Origin: JBFIHF01 sp964411125 | GTDB taxonomy: Bacteria; Myxococcota_A; Bradymonadia; Bradymonadales; Bradymonadaceae | Length of the DNA stretch: 36,686 bases | Assembly: GCA_964411125.1 (NCBI GenBank) | Contig: CAYPJU010000070.1 | Coordinates: 1-36,686 of the forward strand | Reading direction: 5' to 3' | Shown here: piece after piece, positions 24,438 to 32,419 of the stretch | Layout of the letters: every line of letters starts with the position of its first letter | Numbering within the stretch: position 1 is the first letter of the stretch | Made by a program: the position numbers and the translations under genes | The notes under the pieces: generated by a model | The model's input: only the letters and a program-made list of their open reading frames with translations | What the model was told of the DNA's origin: nothing | Database searches by the model: none

Positions 24438-25271
24438 TCAGTCGAACGCCGTGAAGCGCATCCGCGCGTCCACCCCGACCACGTCGCCAGGCGAGAGCTT
24501 GTCCCACACGTTCTGCCCCTGAAGTCGCTCACTCGACACGATGAAGTGCGAGATGAAGCCGGTCTTGGAAGGGGCCTCGCAGTACGGACTGTACGAAGGG
24601 CAGGTGTCGCGTTCGGGGCAACTGTTCTTGTACGTCGAGACGAGCATCTCCTTACCCCCCTGGTGCGCCGCCATCGTCTGCCCGTTCGTCACCAGGAAGC
24701 TCAGGTAGAGCTTGTTCTCCGTGTCGTACGGGTCGAGGCCCGTGACCGTCGAGATCTCCGCGACGACCTCTCGGATCGCCGCGTAGAGGTCGTCGAGTGG
24801 GTACCCCTGCCGATGCAGGTCGCTTCGTCGCGCGAGATGCCCCAGCAACATGTAGAAGATCACCTCGCTGTCGGTATCGCCGAGGATGAATCGGCGCAAG
24901 ACCGGCGGAATGAGCGAGACGATCTCTTCGCGGTGGTCGGCGAAGTTCGGGATGTCGCCGTTGTGCGCGAAGATCCAGTTGCCGTACTGGAACGGGTGCG
25001 AGTTGATGAGGGACAACGTTCCGTGCGTAGCCTTTCGGACGTGCGCGATGACCGTCTCGGACGAGACGATACCGCTGACGCGCTTGAACAGGCTGTCGGT
25101 GACGGCCCCGGTGGCGCTCTTGATCACGTGGGGGGCGCTCGCGACATAGTACGCCACCCCCCAACCATCGGGGTGTTCTTCACTCTGCACCATCAGGGCG
25201 TTTTCGGCGCTGACGAGCGACTGGTGAACCTGGCTCGGGATGACCGAGCGGAATCCGAACAAGCGACACAT
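24438..25271 (-). CDS. class II glutamine amidotransferase (YafJ-like)
   Basis: The protein has 277 residues. The open frame continues upstream, but the true start is the ATG at 25271, because the family needs Cys2 exposed as the N-terminal nucleophile (MCRLFGF). Other class II amidase motifs are HPDGWGVAYY, VIAHVRKATHG, HPFQYGNWIFAHNGDI and LGDTDSEVIFYMLL. A stand-alone Ntn-type glutaminase domain is typical of the YafJ group, whose acceptor substrate is unknown. It is divergent from the M50 protease gene (108-base gap) and convergent with the Cys-rich lipoprotein gene, the two stops being 22 bases apart. Confidence 0.93.
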   Translation of the reverse strand: MCRLFGFRSVIPSQVHQSLVSAENALMVQSEEHPDGWGVAYYVASAPHVIKSATGAVTDSLFKRVSGIVSSETVIAHVRKATHGTLSLINSHPFQYGNWIFAHNGDIPNFADHREEIVSLIPPVLRRFILGDTDSEVIFYMLLGHLARRSDLHRQGYPLDDLYAAIREVVAEISTVTGLDPYDTENKLYLSFLVTNGQTMAAHQGGKEMLVSTYKNSCPERDTCPSYSPYCEAPSKTGFISHFIVSSERLQGQNVWDKLSPGDVVGVDARMRFTAFD

Positions 25272-25379
25272 CCCGAAGAGTATGCCGGAGGTCCTTCGGA
25301 ATTGCATCCCGGCCTTCGGTGGTTTCATTTGTGTCCGGAACCGCGGTAGGAAAAGGCGGTTCGTAGCGAGGTGAGAAAC

Positions 25380-26054
25380 ATGTTTGGACAGATGCCGCGT
25401 TGGAAACTCTTCACGGTCCGAGGGCACGACGTGTACCTGGAGCCGGTCTTTCTGGTGCTCGTGGCGATCTTCGTCTTCATGGGGATGCGGTCGGCGGCTG
25501 AGCTTCCGAGTCGCCTGCTCTGGATCGTCATCCTCCCCGTCAGCATTCTCTGGCACGAATTCGGCCATGCAATCGCGATCAAGAAATACGGGAACGGGCC
25601 GTCCACGATCGTCCTGCAGGGGCTCGGCGGCGTGACGATCAATCGGCGACGCGCGAGCGAGCCGCCGAAAGAATCCCTCGTCATCAGCGCGGCCGGTCCG
25701 GCGTTCAGTTTCTCTCTCACCCTCGTCTTCGGGCTCCTCGCCTTCCTCTACCCCGGCGAGGACTTGCTCGACGAGTTCTTCACGATGATGGCCTTCGTCA
25801 ACGCGTTCTGGGGCGTCTTCAACCTGCTTCCGATCGCGCCGCTCGACGGCGGTCACATCGTGCAGCACGTCCTCAGCTTCAAGATGCCGAAACGAAAGGC
25901 TCTCCTCTATTCGGCCTACGTCTCGCTCGTCGCCATCGTGGTCCTGCTCGTCCCCGCGACCTTCATCTTCAAACTGAGCGTGATGTTCACGGTCATCCTG
26001 GGCGCGCTGTTCGTGATGCACAACGTGCAGGTCATCCAGGCGCTGAAGCGCTGA
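25380..26054 (+). CDS. M50-family membrane metalloprotease
   Basis: The protein has 224 residues. A GTG at 25371 is possible, but GAGG sits eight bases before the ATG at 25380, which is preferred. The zinc site HEFGH (H59, E60, H63) lies in one membrane segment and the third ligand is D156 in NLLPIAPLDGGH. About five hydrophobic segments are present (EPVFLVLVAIFVFMG, LLWIVILPVSILW, FSFSLTLVFGLLAFL, YVSLVAIVVLLVPA, FTVILGALFVM). There is no PDZ or CBS domain, so it is the minimal type. Relatives cleave membrane-bound substrates such as anti-sigma factors. No sigma/anti-sigma pair is nearby, so its substrate is unknown. Confidence 0.92.
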   Translation: MFGQMPRWKLFTVRGHDVYLEPVFLVLVAIFVFMGMRSAAELPSRLLWIVILPVSILWHEFGHAIAIKKYGNGPSTIVLQGLGGVTINRRRASEPPKESLVISAAGPAFSFSLTLVFGLLAFLYPGEDLLDEFFTMMAFVNAFWGVFNLLPIAPLDGGHIVQHVLSFKMPKRKALLYSAYVSLVAIVVLLVPATFIFKLSVMFTVILGALFVMHNVQVIQALKR

Positions 26055-26132
26055 AGCCGGCGGGAGGCCGCGGTTGGTGGCCGCGTTCGCCAACGTCGCT
26101 CGCGGGACGAAAACCGGCTAGAATGGGCGGAT

Positions 26133-27353
26133 ATGGCGGATGACGACCAGCTGGTCCAGCTCGACCTGACTCTCTCGGTCACGGAGGTGCCGCAGGCCAA
26201 CAGCCTGCCGCTCTTCGTGCGCATGCTGGAAGCGATCCATCGCGGTAAGGTGGACGTCGCCGAGCTCGCAGCCGCGCTCGAAGTGGAAGAGCGCACAGTC
26301 CACTACTACATCGACTTCGGGCGCTGGCTGCACTTCGTGATCACTCCCGACACCGGCCAGGCGGGGCTGTCGACTGCCGGCCGGAACTTCGTCGAGAGCG
26401 TGCCGTCCCGCGGGCGTCTCTTCGCGACCGCGATGTTCGGCAAGAAACTCGTGAAGACGGTTCAGGCGCTCAAGCGCGACTCGACCAACGAAGACGAGCT
26501 CGAGACGCTCGACACCCGCGAGGCGTGCCTGCGGGCGATCCGCGGGCTCACCGACCTCTCCGAAAACACCGCCGCGCGCCGCGCATCTGGGCTCGCACAG
26601 ATGCTCGACGCCGCCTACCAGCCGTCGAGGATCGACTGGGCCACCGGCGAGCGTCGGCCGGAGTTCGTGCGCAAGCTCGAGTACCAGGGGCGCGCGTTTC
26701 TCCTCGCCCTCGGCGCGCTTCAGTTCGGGGGGGGACGCAAACTGAGGATCGGGTTCCCGCTGCAGGTCCGCGCCTTCGTCGACCAGCAAGGGCACGGACT
26801 GAATGCACGGATCTGGCGCCGCGCGTCGGTCGAGCTCCCCGAAGGTGCCGGTACGTGGTTCGGCTCCGTCCCGGTCAACCCGTCGACGGTCGAGCTCGCG
26901 TCGCGAGGGGGACGTGACTTCCGGCGATTCCTCGCGATGGTGTCGCCCTACGTCGCGCTCATGCTCGCCGCGATGACCCATCGAGACGCAGCGGGTACGT
27001 CCCCGGTTCGCGTGACGCGGGACATGTACGGATTGAGGGTCTGGGAGCGCGAGCGCGACGTCGGACCACCCCTGCAAGTGGTGGAGAAGATCGCCGCCCA
27101 GATGGGGATCGCGACGCCCGACGAAGTTCCCACCGAGCTGCGAGACGCGGACCCCGACGACACGGCAAAGGGGGACGACGTCGATCTGCTCGAGACGTTG
27201 GCCCGCGCGGGGTTCGTCCGGCTGCAGGACACCCGCTACGTCGTGGCTCCCGGCGTGGAGGCGGAGCTGCGCGAGGGGCGCGACGACACCGCCTCGGTCG
27301 CCGAGCTCCTCGCGCCCGCCTACGAAGCATTCCGCACCGTCCTGCGGGGCTGA
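26133..27353 (+). CDS. protein of unknown function with N-terminal winged-helix-like domain
   Basis: The protein has 406 residues and starts at ATG 26133. Residues about 22-75 (PLFVRMLEAIHRGKVDVAELAAALEVEERTVHYYIDFGRWLHFV) form a helix-turn-helix-like domain followed by LTAxG-type strand (GLSTAGRNFVES). This arrangement is seen at the N-terminus of some DNA-modifying or restriction-associated proteins. The rest contains helical and beta stretches with no catalytic motif I can name. There is no signal peptide or membrane segment. The neighbours (M50 protease, diaminohexanoate dehydrogenase) give no clear hint. A DNA-binding cytoplasmic protein is the most that can be claimed. Confidence 0.65.
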   Translation: MADDDQLVQLDLTLSVTEVPQANSLPLFVRMLEAIHRGKVDVAELAAALEVEERTVHYYIDFGRWLHFVITPDTGQAGLSTAGRNFVESVPSRGRLFATAMFGKKLVKTVQALKRDSTNEDELETLDTREACLRAIRGLTDLSENTAARRASGLAQMLDAAYQPSRIDWATGERRPEFVRKLEYQGRAFLLALGALQFGGGRKLRIGFPLQVRAFVDQQGHGLNARIWRRASVELPEGAGTWFGSVPVNPSTVELASRGGRDFRRFLAMVSPYVALMLAAMTHRDAAGTSPVRVTRDMYGLRVWERERDVGPPLQVVEKIAAQMGIATPDEVPTELRDADPDDTAKGDDVDLLETLARAGFVRLQDTRYVVAPGVEAELREGRDDTASVAELLAPAYEAFRTVLRG

Positions 27354-27443
27354 CGTCCGATCTCGTGCGCCCCGCTTCCCGATCCTCGTTGCGTGACGAT
27401 CGGTGCCGACATATTACGCCATCCCCCCGGACCGGAGGTCGTG

Positions 27444-28469
27444 ATGGAGTTTCGAGAAGAAGGAGAGCACTACGGGACGCACCGCGTCCTCGAGCCGAAG
27501 GGCGCCCTCCCACAGGCGGCGAAGCGGCTCGAGAACCAGGGGCCCGCCTGGGACAACGAGATCGTGATCGACGTCGAGACGCTCAACATCGACTCGGCGA
27601 GCTTTCATCAGATCATCGGCGACGTCGGCCGCGACGAGTACGCCGTGGGTGAGCAGATCAACTCGATCGTGTCGCACCGCGGCAAGATGCAGAATCCCAT
27701 CACCGGCTCGGGCGGCATGCTCATCGGAACGGTGATCGCGAAGGGCCCGCGCTACGGCGACGGGGTTCGCGTGGGGGATCGAATCGCGACGCTCGTCAGC
27801 CTGACGCTGACCCCTCTCGAGCTGCGCGAGATCGTGCAAGTCCACCTCGACCACGACCAGGTCGATGTACAGGCGACGGCCTACCTGACACCGTCGGCTC
27901 CGGTGGTGGCGCTTCCCGAAGATCTCGACCCGAAGCTCGCGCTCTCCGTACTCGACGTGTGCGGGGCGCCCGCCCAGGCGCAGCGGCTCTGTAAAGGGGC
28001 CCAGCGCGTCGTGATCCTCGGGGCCGGCAAGTCGGGGCTGATCTGTGCCGCCGCGGCGCGCGAAGTGATGCCGCACGGCTCGATCTACGCGCTCGACCTG
28101 CACACCGACCATCTCGAGCCCTTCGTGCAAGCCGGGATGATCGATCTCCACCGAGAGGTCGACGCGACCGACCCGATGCGGGTGATGTTGGAAGTCCTGC
28201 ACATGACCGGCGGGGAGCTCGCCGATGTCGTCATCAACACCTGCAACGTGCCGGGGACCGAGATGAGCGCGATCCTGACGTGCAGGGACCACGGGAAGGT
28301 CTACTTCTTCAACATGGCGACCGACTTCGCCCGAGCTGCTCTCGGCGCCGAAGGAGTGGGCAAGGACGTCGAGCTGATCATCGGCAACGGCTTCGCCCAG
28401 GGGCACGCCGAGCTCGCCCTGAACATCGTGCGACGGCACCCGGTCCTCGCCAGGCATCTCGAAGTCTGA
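27444..28469 (+). CDS. kdd: L-erythro-3,5-diaminohexanoate dehydrogenase
   Basis: The protein has 341 residues. It starts at ATG 27444 with GGAGGT just upstream, giving the family-like N-terminus GEHYGTHRVLEPKG; a GTG at 27393 would add an unrelated leader. The enzyme deaminates 3,5-diaminohexanoate with NAD(P) in lysine fermentation. Seen features are the medium-chain-dehydrogenase-like body, CGAPAQAQRLC, the nucleotide loop VILGAGKSGLICAAAA and VYFFNMATDFARAALGAEG. None of the partner genes (lysine 2,3-aminomutase, the beta-lysine mutase subunits, the cleavage enzyme) is in the window, so its role in this organism is less certain than its family. Confidence 0.85.
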   Translation: MEFREEGEHYGTHRVLEPKGALPQAAKRLENQGPAWDNEIVIDVETLNIDSASFHQIIGDVGRDEYAVGEQINSIVSHRGKMQNPITGSGGMLIGTVIAKGPRYGDGVRVGDRIATLVSLTLTPLELREIVQVHLDHDQVDVQATAYLTPSAPVVALPEDLDPKLALSVLDVCGAPAQAQRLCKGAQRVVILGAGKSGLICAAAAREVMPHGSIYALDLHTDHLEPFVQAGMIDLHREVDATDPMRVMLEVLHMTGGELADVVINTCNVPGTEMSAILTCRDHGKVYFFNMATDFARAALGAEGVGKDVELIIGNGFAQGHAELALNIVRRHPVLARHLEV

Positions 28470-28505
28470 AAACAAAAATGGCCGCGACACCCGAAGGTGC
28501 GCGGC
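28470..28505 (-). terminator. intrinsic terminator of lspA
   Basis: On the minus strand the arm GCCGCGCACC (28505-28496), loop TTCG and arm GGTGTCGCGGC (28491-28481, one bulged base) form a strong stem. It is followed within two bases by A and the T-rich run TTTTTGTTT (28478-28470). It begins 25 bases after the lspA stop and abuts the kdd stop codon from the other side. On the plus strand no T-run follows, so it acts mainly on lspA transcripts. Confidence 0.8.
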
Positions 28506-28529
28506 TCATACCTTTGTCGAGGCGCTCGT

Positions 28530-29288
28530 TCAGCGCCGATTTCGGAGCGTCGCGAAGCTCTTCCTCACGAGCTCCCTGGCCCTGGCTGGCGACCAGTACT
28601 CCCAGACGATCCAGAGGATCATCTGGAAAGCGAGCAGGCCCGCACCGACCACGATCGCGACGTCGGCGAGGTTGAAGGTCGGGAAGTCGACCATCGCGAC
28701 ATAGTCGATCACCGCGCCGCGGAAGAGGCGGTCCATCGCGTTCGCCAGCGTTCCGCCGGCGATCAGACCCAACCCGACCGAGAATTCCGGCTCGTCGCGC
28801 GGAGCCATGTAGAGGAAGTAGAGGCACGCGACGGCGATCAAGACGCCGAGCATGCCCACCTCCTCGGGGGTCAGGCCCGCCTCCAGGGTCGGCAGGGCGA
28901 ACGACGCCCGCCGATTCTCCAGGTACTCGAGCTTCAACCATCCGGGAATCAACACGATGTCCCGGTTGAGAATCTCCAGGTGGGTACCGGGAGGGAGCAT
29001 CTCGTTCGCGTCGGGCTTCTTACCGCCCAGGATGCGAACGTGATGCCTGGCGACGCGGGACGCCTGCTCTTCGTTCATGAACGTGAAGGAGGAGCGGACG
29101 GCGTCCGACGTCGAGACCCAACCTTCGGTCGGCGTCTGCACGACCAGGGTATGGGGGGGGCCCGTGGCGCCGCTCGTAGCCAACCGCCGTGACGCGAACT
29201 CTTTGACCAGTTGGTCGCAGAGTATCGTCGCCACGGCGGCAGCCAGAAACCAGGCTAGTGGCCTGAGCAGTATCAGTCGTCGGAGCAT
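28530..29288 (-). CDS. lspA: lipoprotein signal peptidase (signal peptidase II) with long insertion
   Basis: The protein has 252 residues, against about 160-170 usual. It removes signal peptides from prolipoproteins in the inner membrane. The catalytic aspartates are in the two conserved blocks GGTLANAMDR (D186) and FNLADVAIVVG (D209). The first membrane helix ends in the family's CDQLVKEF. The excess length lies between helix 1 and the later helices (about residues 35-110), where an extracytoplasmic loop contains SFTFMNEEQASRVARHHVRILGG. The ATG at 29288 lies inside the end of the upstream acidic lipoprotein gene (16-base overlap), so expression is coupled. An intrinsic terminator follows. 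Confidence 0.93.
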   Translation of the reverse strand: MLRRLILLRPLAWFLAAAVATILCDQLVKEFASRRLATSGATGPPHTLVVQTPTEGWVSTSDAVRSSFTFMNEEQASRVARHHVRILGGKKPDANEMLPPGTHLEILNRDIVLIPGWLKLEYLENRRASFALPTLEAGLTPEEVGMLGVLIAVACLYFLYMAPRDEPEFSVGLGLIAGGTLANAMDRLFRGAVIDYVAMVDFPTFNLADVAIVVGAGLLAFQMILWIVWEYWSPARARELVRKSFATLRNRR

Positions 29289-31168
29289 GAGCTCAGATCG
29301 AAGCGGACACCGTAGCCAGGCCCGTCACCGGACTGGTAGCGACCGGATTTGACCCACACGGTCGTGATGGTTCCTTCTTCGTCGAAGCCGAAGGTACCAG
29401 CCTTACCGGTGTTCAGGTCGTCGTACTTGTGGGTACGACCGTCAGCGTACTGGACGACCACGTTCGAGAGGTCTTTCGACGACTCGACGTAGACTTCACC
29501 ACATCGGAATTCGACGGTGATGTCCGCGTATGCGTTGCCCTGGTCCGTCATGTCGTTGCTCAGCGTGCACGAATCGGTCACGTCGCAGACTTCGCCGTCG
29601 TCACCATCGTCGGTGTCGTCGGTGTCGTCATCGTCGTCCGTTCCTTCGTCCGGAGTGTCGACCGGCTCGTCGGTCCCCATGTCGGGATCGTCGCCGTCGT
29701 CATCGTTCCCCATGTCAGGGTTCGCCGGAGTGTCCGGCTCTTCCGGTTCTTCCGGGGTGACCGGCTCTTCCGGCTCTTCCGGGGTCGGGGGATTGCACGT
29801 CAGGTCTTCTTCGGCATCAGCACAGATGAGTCGCCCTGCGTGTCCGTGGATCGGATTCAGCGGGGTCATCGAATCGTTCGTGTAGAGCGCGACGTGGTAT
29901 CCGCAGGCAGCCGGCACGGGGATCGTGGCGGTGTTGGTTCCTGCGAAGAAGTCCTTCGTCACGTTCGAGAACGGCTCCTGAGCTTCGTACGCCGTGATCG
30001 GCTTGCCGTTCAGCGCATAGGCCGAGAAGCTCAGCGCTTCGGGGCATGCGTCGCTCGGGAGGGTGAAGCTGATGCTTCCGCCGTTGAACTGACAGTTCGC
30101 TGCCGCACGAAGCTGAGCCGCCGTGTAGTCGACACAGCCAGGCTCTTCGACCGGCGGTTCTTCGGTGTCAGGCTCTTCGGGCTCTTCGGGCTCGGGCTGC
30201 GGCTCCGGTTCACCACTGCATTCGTACACCTCGTCGGTGTCACCAACGTGCAGCGGGATCGTCAGGTCGTCGTACGAACCTTCGCTCGATCCGAGCTGAG
30301 CGAGGTAATCGTCGAAGCGAATCAGGGTGCCGTTCTCGTCTTCGAGGAGGTCGTAGACGCTCGCCTTGTACGAGTAGGAACCGATCGCCGAGGGCTCCAC
30401 GGAGAAGCACTCGGTCATCCCGTTGGCGGCCGGCGAAGTGCCGGTGCTGACGGGCTGGCCACCGTTGTCGGGCCCTCCGATCTGCTCGAACGTGATGTCG
30501 AGCGGGTCGTTGTTCGGGTCGACCGCGGTCACGCAGATTTCCACGTCCTCACACACCCCGGCGAATTTCGACGGGTTGTAGACGATCGCTTCGATATGGG
30601 GAGCGGTATTGAGCGCCGCGATGACATCGAGGGCGCCCTTCTTCTCGCCTTCGCACTGCGAGAGCAGCATGATCTCGGTCGTGCGTCCGTCTTCGACTTC
30701 GACGCCGTCCGCAAATGCGGGGGCGCAGACGTTGGACGGCTGCTCGGCATTGAGCGGGGTCGCCTTCACGTTGTAGCAACCCGCGTCGAGAGTCACGAAG
30801 TGGTCGGCGAACGCGTGGTTGCTACCGTCGGCCGGCAGCGGGTGGTCGACCGACAGATGCGCGGGCAGGTCCATGTCCTCGAGGCTTCCCGAGAACTCGT
30901 AGTCCCACTCTTCGAAGTCTTCGCCGTTCGCGCATGCCACGCGTTCGATCTCGAACTTCATCCCGTCGACGCCGGAATCGGCGGCGACAGCAGAGGTGAG
31001 AGCCATTGCCGTCGAGGTGTTGCTCTGGCCGAAGATGGCATCTCGCCCTTCTTCGCCGCAGCCTCCACCAAGCATCGTGCCCGCAGCGATCACGGCGCAA
31101 ACTGCACCGGCGGCTGTGGCGACCGACTTCGAAAAGAGTGGTGTGGTAAACTTCCCATCCATTGACAT
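29273..31168 (-). CDS. large acidic lipoprotein
   Basis: The protein has 631 residues. The ATG at 31168 has GGAG six bases upstream. A long signal ends at MLGGGC (candidate Cys37). The N-terminal domain (about 60-180: GVDGMKFEIERVACANGEDF, LDAGCYNVKATPLN) and a second beta domain (about 195-320) are unrecognised and Cys-containing. Two low-complexity linkers follow, one of Pro/Glu (EPEPQPEPEEPEEP, near 330) and one of Glu/Pro then Asp/Gly (near 470-530). They frame a middle domain, and a small C-terminal beta domain (ITVEFRCGEVYVESSKDLSNVV) ends the protein. It looks like a multi-domain surface protein with flexible acidic spacers. It overlaps lspA. Confidence 0.85.
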   Translation of the reverse strand: MSMDGKFTTPLFSKSVATAAGAVCAVIAAGTMLGGGCGEEGRDAIFGQSNTSTAMALTSAVAADSGVDGMKFEIERVACANGEDFEEWDYEFSGSLEDMDLPAHLSVDHPLPADGSNHAFADHFVTLDAGCYNVKATPLNAEQPSNVCAPAFADGVEVEDGRTTEIMLLSQCEGEKKGALDVIAALNTAPHIEAIVYNPSKFAGVCEDVEICVTAVDPNNDPLDITFEQIGGPDNGGQPVSTGTSPAANGMTECFSVEPSAIGSYSYKASVYDLLEDENGTLIRFDDYLAQLGSSEGSYDDLTIPLHVGDTDEVYECSGEPEPQPEPEEPEEPDTEEPPVEEPGCVDYTAAQLRAAANCQFNGGSISFTLPSDACPEALSFSAYALNGKPITAYEAQEPFSNVTKDFFAGTNTATIPVPAACGYHVALYTNDSMTPLNPIHGHAGRLICADAEEDLTCNPPTPEEPEEPVTPEEPEEPDTPANPDMGNDDDGDDPDMGTDEPVDTPDEGTDDDDDTDDTDDGDDGEVCDVTDSCTLSNDMTDQGNAYADITVEFRCGEVYVESSKDLSNVVVQYADGRTHKYDDLNTGKAGTFGFDEEGTITTVWVKSGRYQSGDGPGYGVRFDLSSCSDD

Positions 31169-31293
31169 TGTATTCTCCAGCTAAACAAAAAGAGTTAGAA
31201 AAGTGAACGACAGCCGGACAGTCAGAACCTGCGCGCTCTAGCGCCGACGGCAAACAATTACATTCATTTTGTATACAATCTTTTCGGAATTCG
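31169..31293. promoter_or_regulatory. AT-rich divergent promoter region
   Basis: It separates the acidic lipoprotein gene (minus) from the ThiO-like gene (plus). It is clearly more AT-rich than the rest of the window near 31180-31200 and 31251-31290. It holds the perfect palindrome TTGTATACAA (31269-31278), within which TACAAT (31274-31279) could be a -10 box for the plus strand. No matching -35 box was found. There is no TPP riboswitch-like sequence. Confidence 0.5.
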
Positions 31294-32361
31294 ATGGATA
31301 TCAAAGTCTTAGGCGGGGGGATCGTCGGATTGGCTGCAGCCGAAGAGCTCGTTCGGCGGGGTCATGGCGTCGTCGTGATCGACCGATCCCTGCCCGGTGA
31401 AGCCCCGATGGGAGCTGCTACGGAGCGGGCTGCAGGGATGCTCGCGCCGGTGGCGGAGTCCGATTGGGGGGAGCGCGAGCACGTGGTGCGCAACCTGGAG
31501 TCCGCGCAGCGCTGGCCCGAATACGCGGCACGGATCAGCTCGGTGTCGGGGATCGACGTCGACTACCGCGCGCACGGCACACTGGTTGTGGCGGTCGACG
31601 CAGACGACCTCACCGCCATCCGGCATCGGCACCAGCTTCACCGCGAACTCGGCCTCGCCGCGGAGCTTCTGGACGGTGACGAAGCGCGTCGGCTAGAGCC
31701 CGGCCTCTCTCCGAGCCTGCCGGGCGCCCTTCACTGCCCGGACGATCATCAGGTCGATCCCGTGCGCGTGCGTCGCGCGCTCGCGGGGGCGGTGATAGCG
31801 GGGGGAGGGGAGTTCGTCGAAATGGAGGTCGAGGAGCTGGAGGTCGAAGACGGCCGCGTCGTCGGGGCGCGTTCGGCGGGACGGCGCCTCGAGGGTCCCG
31901 ACGCGACCTGGATCGTCGCCGCAGGCGCGTGGGCGCGCAAGCTCGGCCTCGCCGCCACTCCCCACATTCGGCCGGTACGGGGTCAGATGGTCGTGGTCGA
32001 GCTCGGTGATCCTCCGCTCTGCACCCGTGTCCTGCGGGGACCGAACGCGTACCTGGTGCCGAAGTCGGACGGGCGCCTGTTGATCGGGGCGACGATGGAG
32101 GAGGTCGGCTTCGACGATCGCCAGACGGCGGGCGGAGTCATGGACCTCCTGGTCGGCGCATGGGAAGTGTTGCCGGGGTTACACGACGCACCGATCGTTC
32201 AGATGTGGAGCGGGTTTCGGCCGACGTCGCTCGACAACGAGCCGGTGGTCGAGCGCAGTGGGGAACACGACAACGTCGTGTGGGCGGTCGGCCACGGACG
32301 CAACGGAATTCTGCTTGCCCCGTGGACTGCTCAGCGGGTTGCCGACGCCGTCGAAGCCTGA
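31294..32361 (+). CDS. thiO: ThiO-like glycine/D-amino-acid oxidase (FAD-dependent)
   Basis: The protein has 355 residues. It oxidises glycine (or a D-amino acid) to the imino acid, a step in thiazole synthesis of thiamine in aerobes. The N-terminal FAD-binding motif is VLGGGIVGLAAAEELVRRGHGVVVID. Other DAO-family marks are AAGMLAP, HQVDPVRVRRALAGA, IVAAGAWARKL, IRPVRGQMVVVEL, VPKSDGRLLIGATMEEVGFD and the C-terminal WSGFRPTSLDNEPVVE...VVWAVGHGRNGILLAPWTA. All are typical of ThiO. No thiS, thiG or thiE is present here, so a general amino-acid oxidase role remains possible. The flippase gene follows after 58 bases. Confidence 0.88.
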   Translation: MDIKVLGGGIVGLAAAEELVRRGHGVVVIDRSLPGEAPMGAATERAAGMLAPVAESDWGEREHVVRNLESAQRWPEYAARISSVSGIDVDYRAHGTLVVAVDADDLTAIRHRHQLHRELGLAAELLDGDEARRLEPGLSPSLPGALHCPDDHQVDPVRVRRALAGAVIAGGGEFVEMEVEELEVEDGRVVGARSAGRRLEGPDATWIVAAGAWARKLGLAATPHIRPVRGQMVVVELGDPPLCTRVLRGPNAYLVPKSDGRLLIGATMEEVGFDDRQTAGGVMDLLVGAWEVLPGLHDAPIVQMWSGFRPTSLDNEPVVERSGEHDNVVWAVGHGRNGILLAPWTAQRVADAVEA

Positions 32362-32419
32362 TTGAACTTGCGGCCCGATCGCGAAGGACCGAAAACGTTC
32401 CCGACGCAAGGAGGTGCGC

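Noticed and set aside
25272..26093. Upstream extension of the glutamine amidotransferase frame
   Set aside because: Class II amidotransferases need Cys directly after the initiator Met, and the extension is antisense to the M50 protease.
31169..31293. TPP riboswitch before the ThiO-like gene
   Set aside because: The conserved CUGAGA and related elements are absent and the leader is too short on the plus strand.
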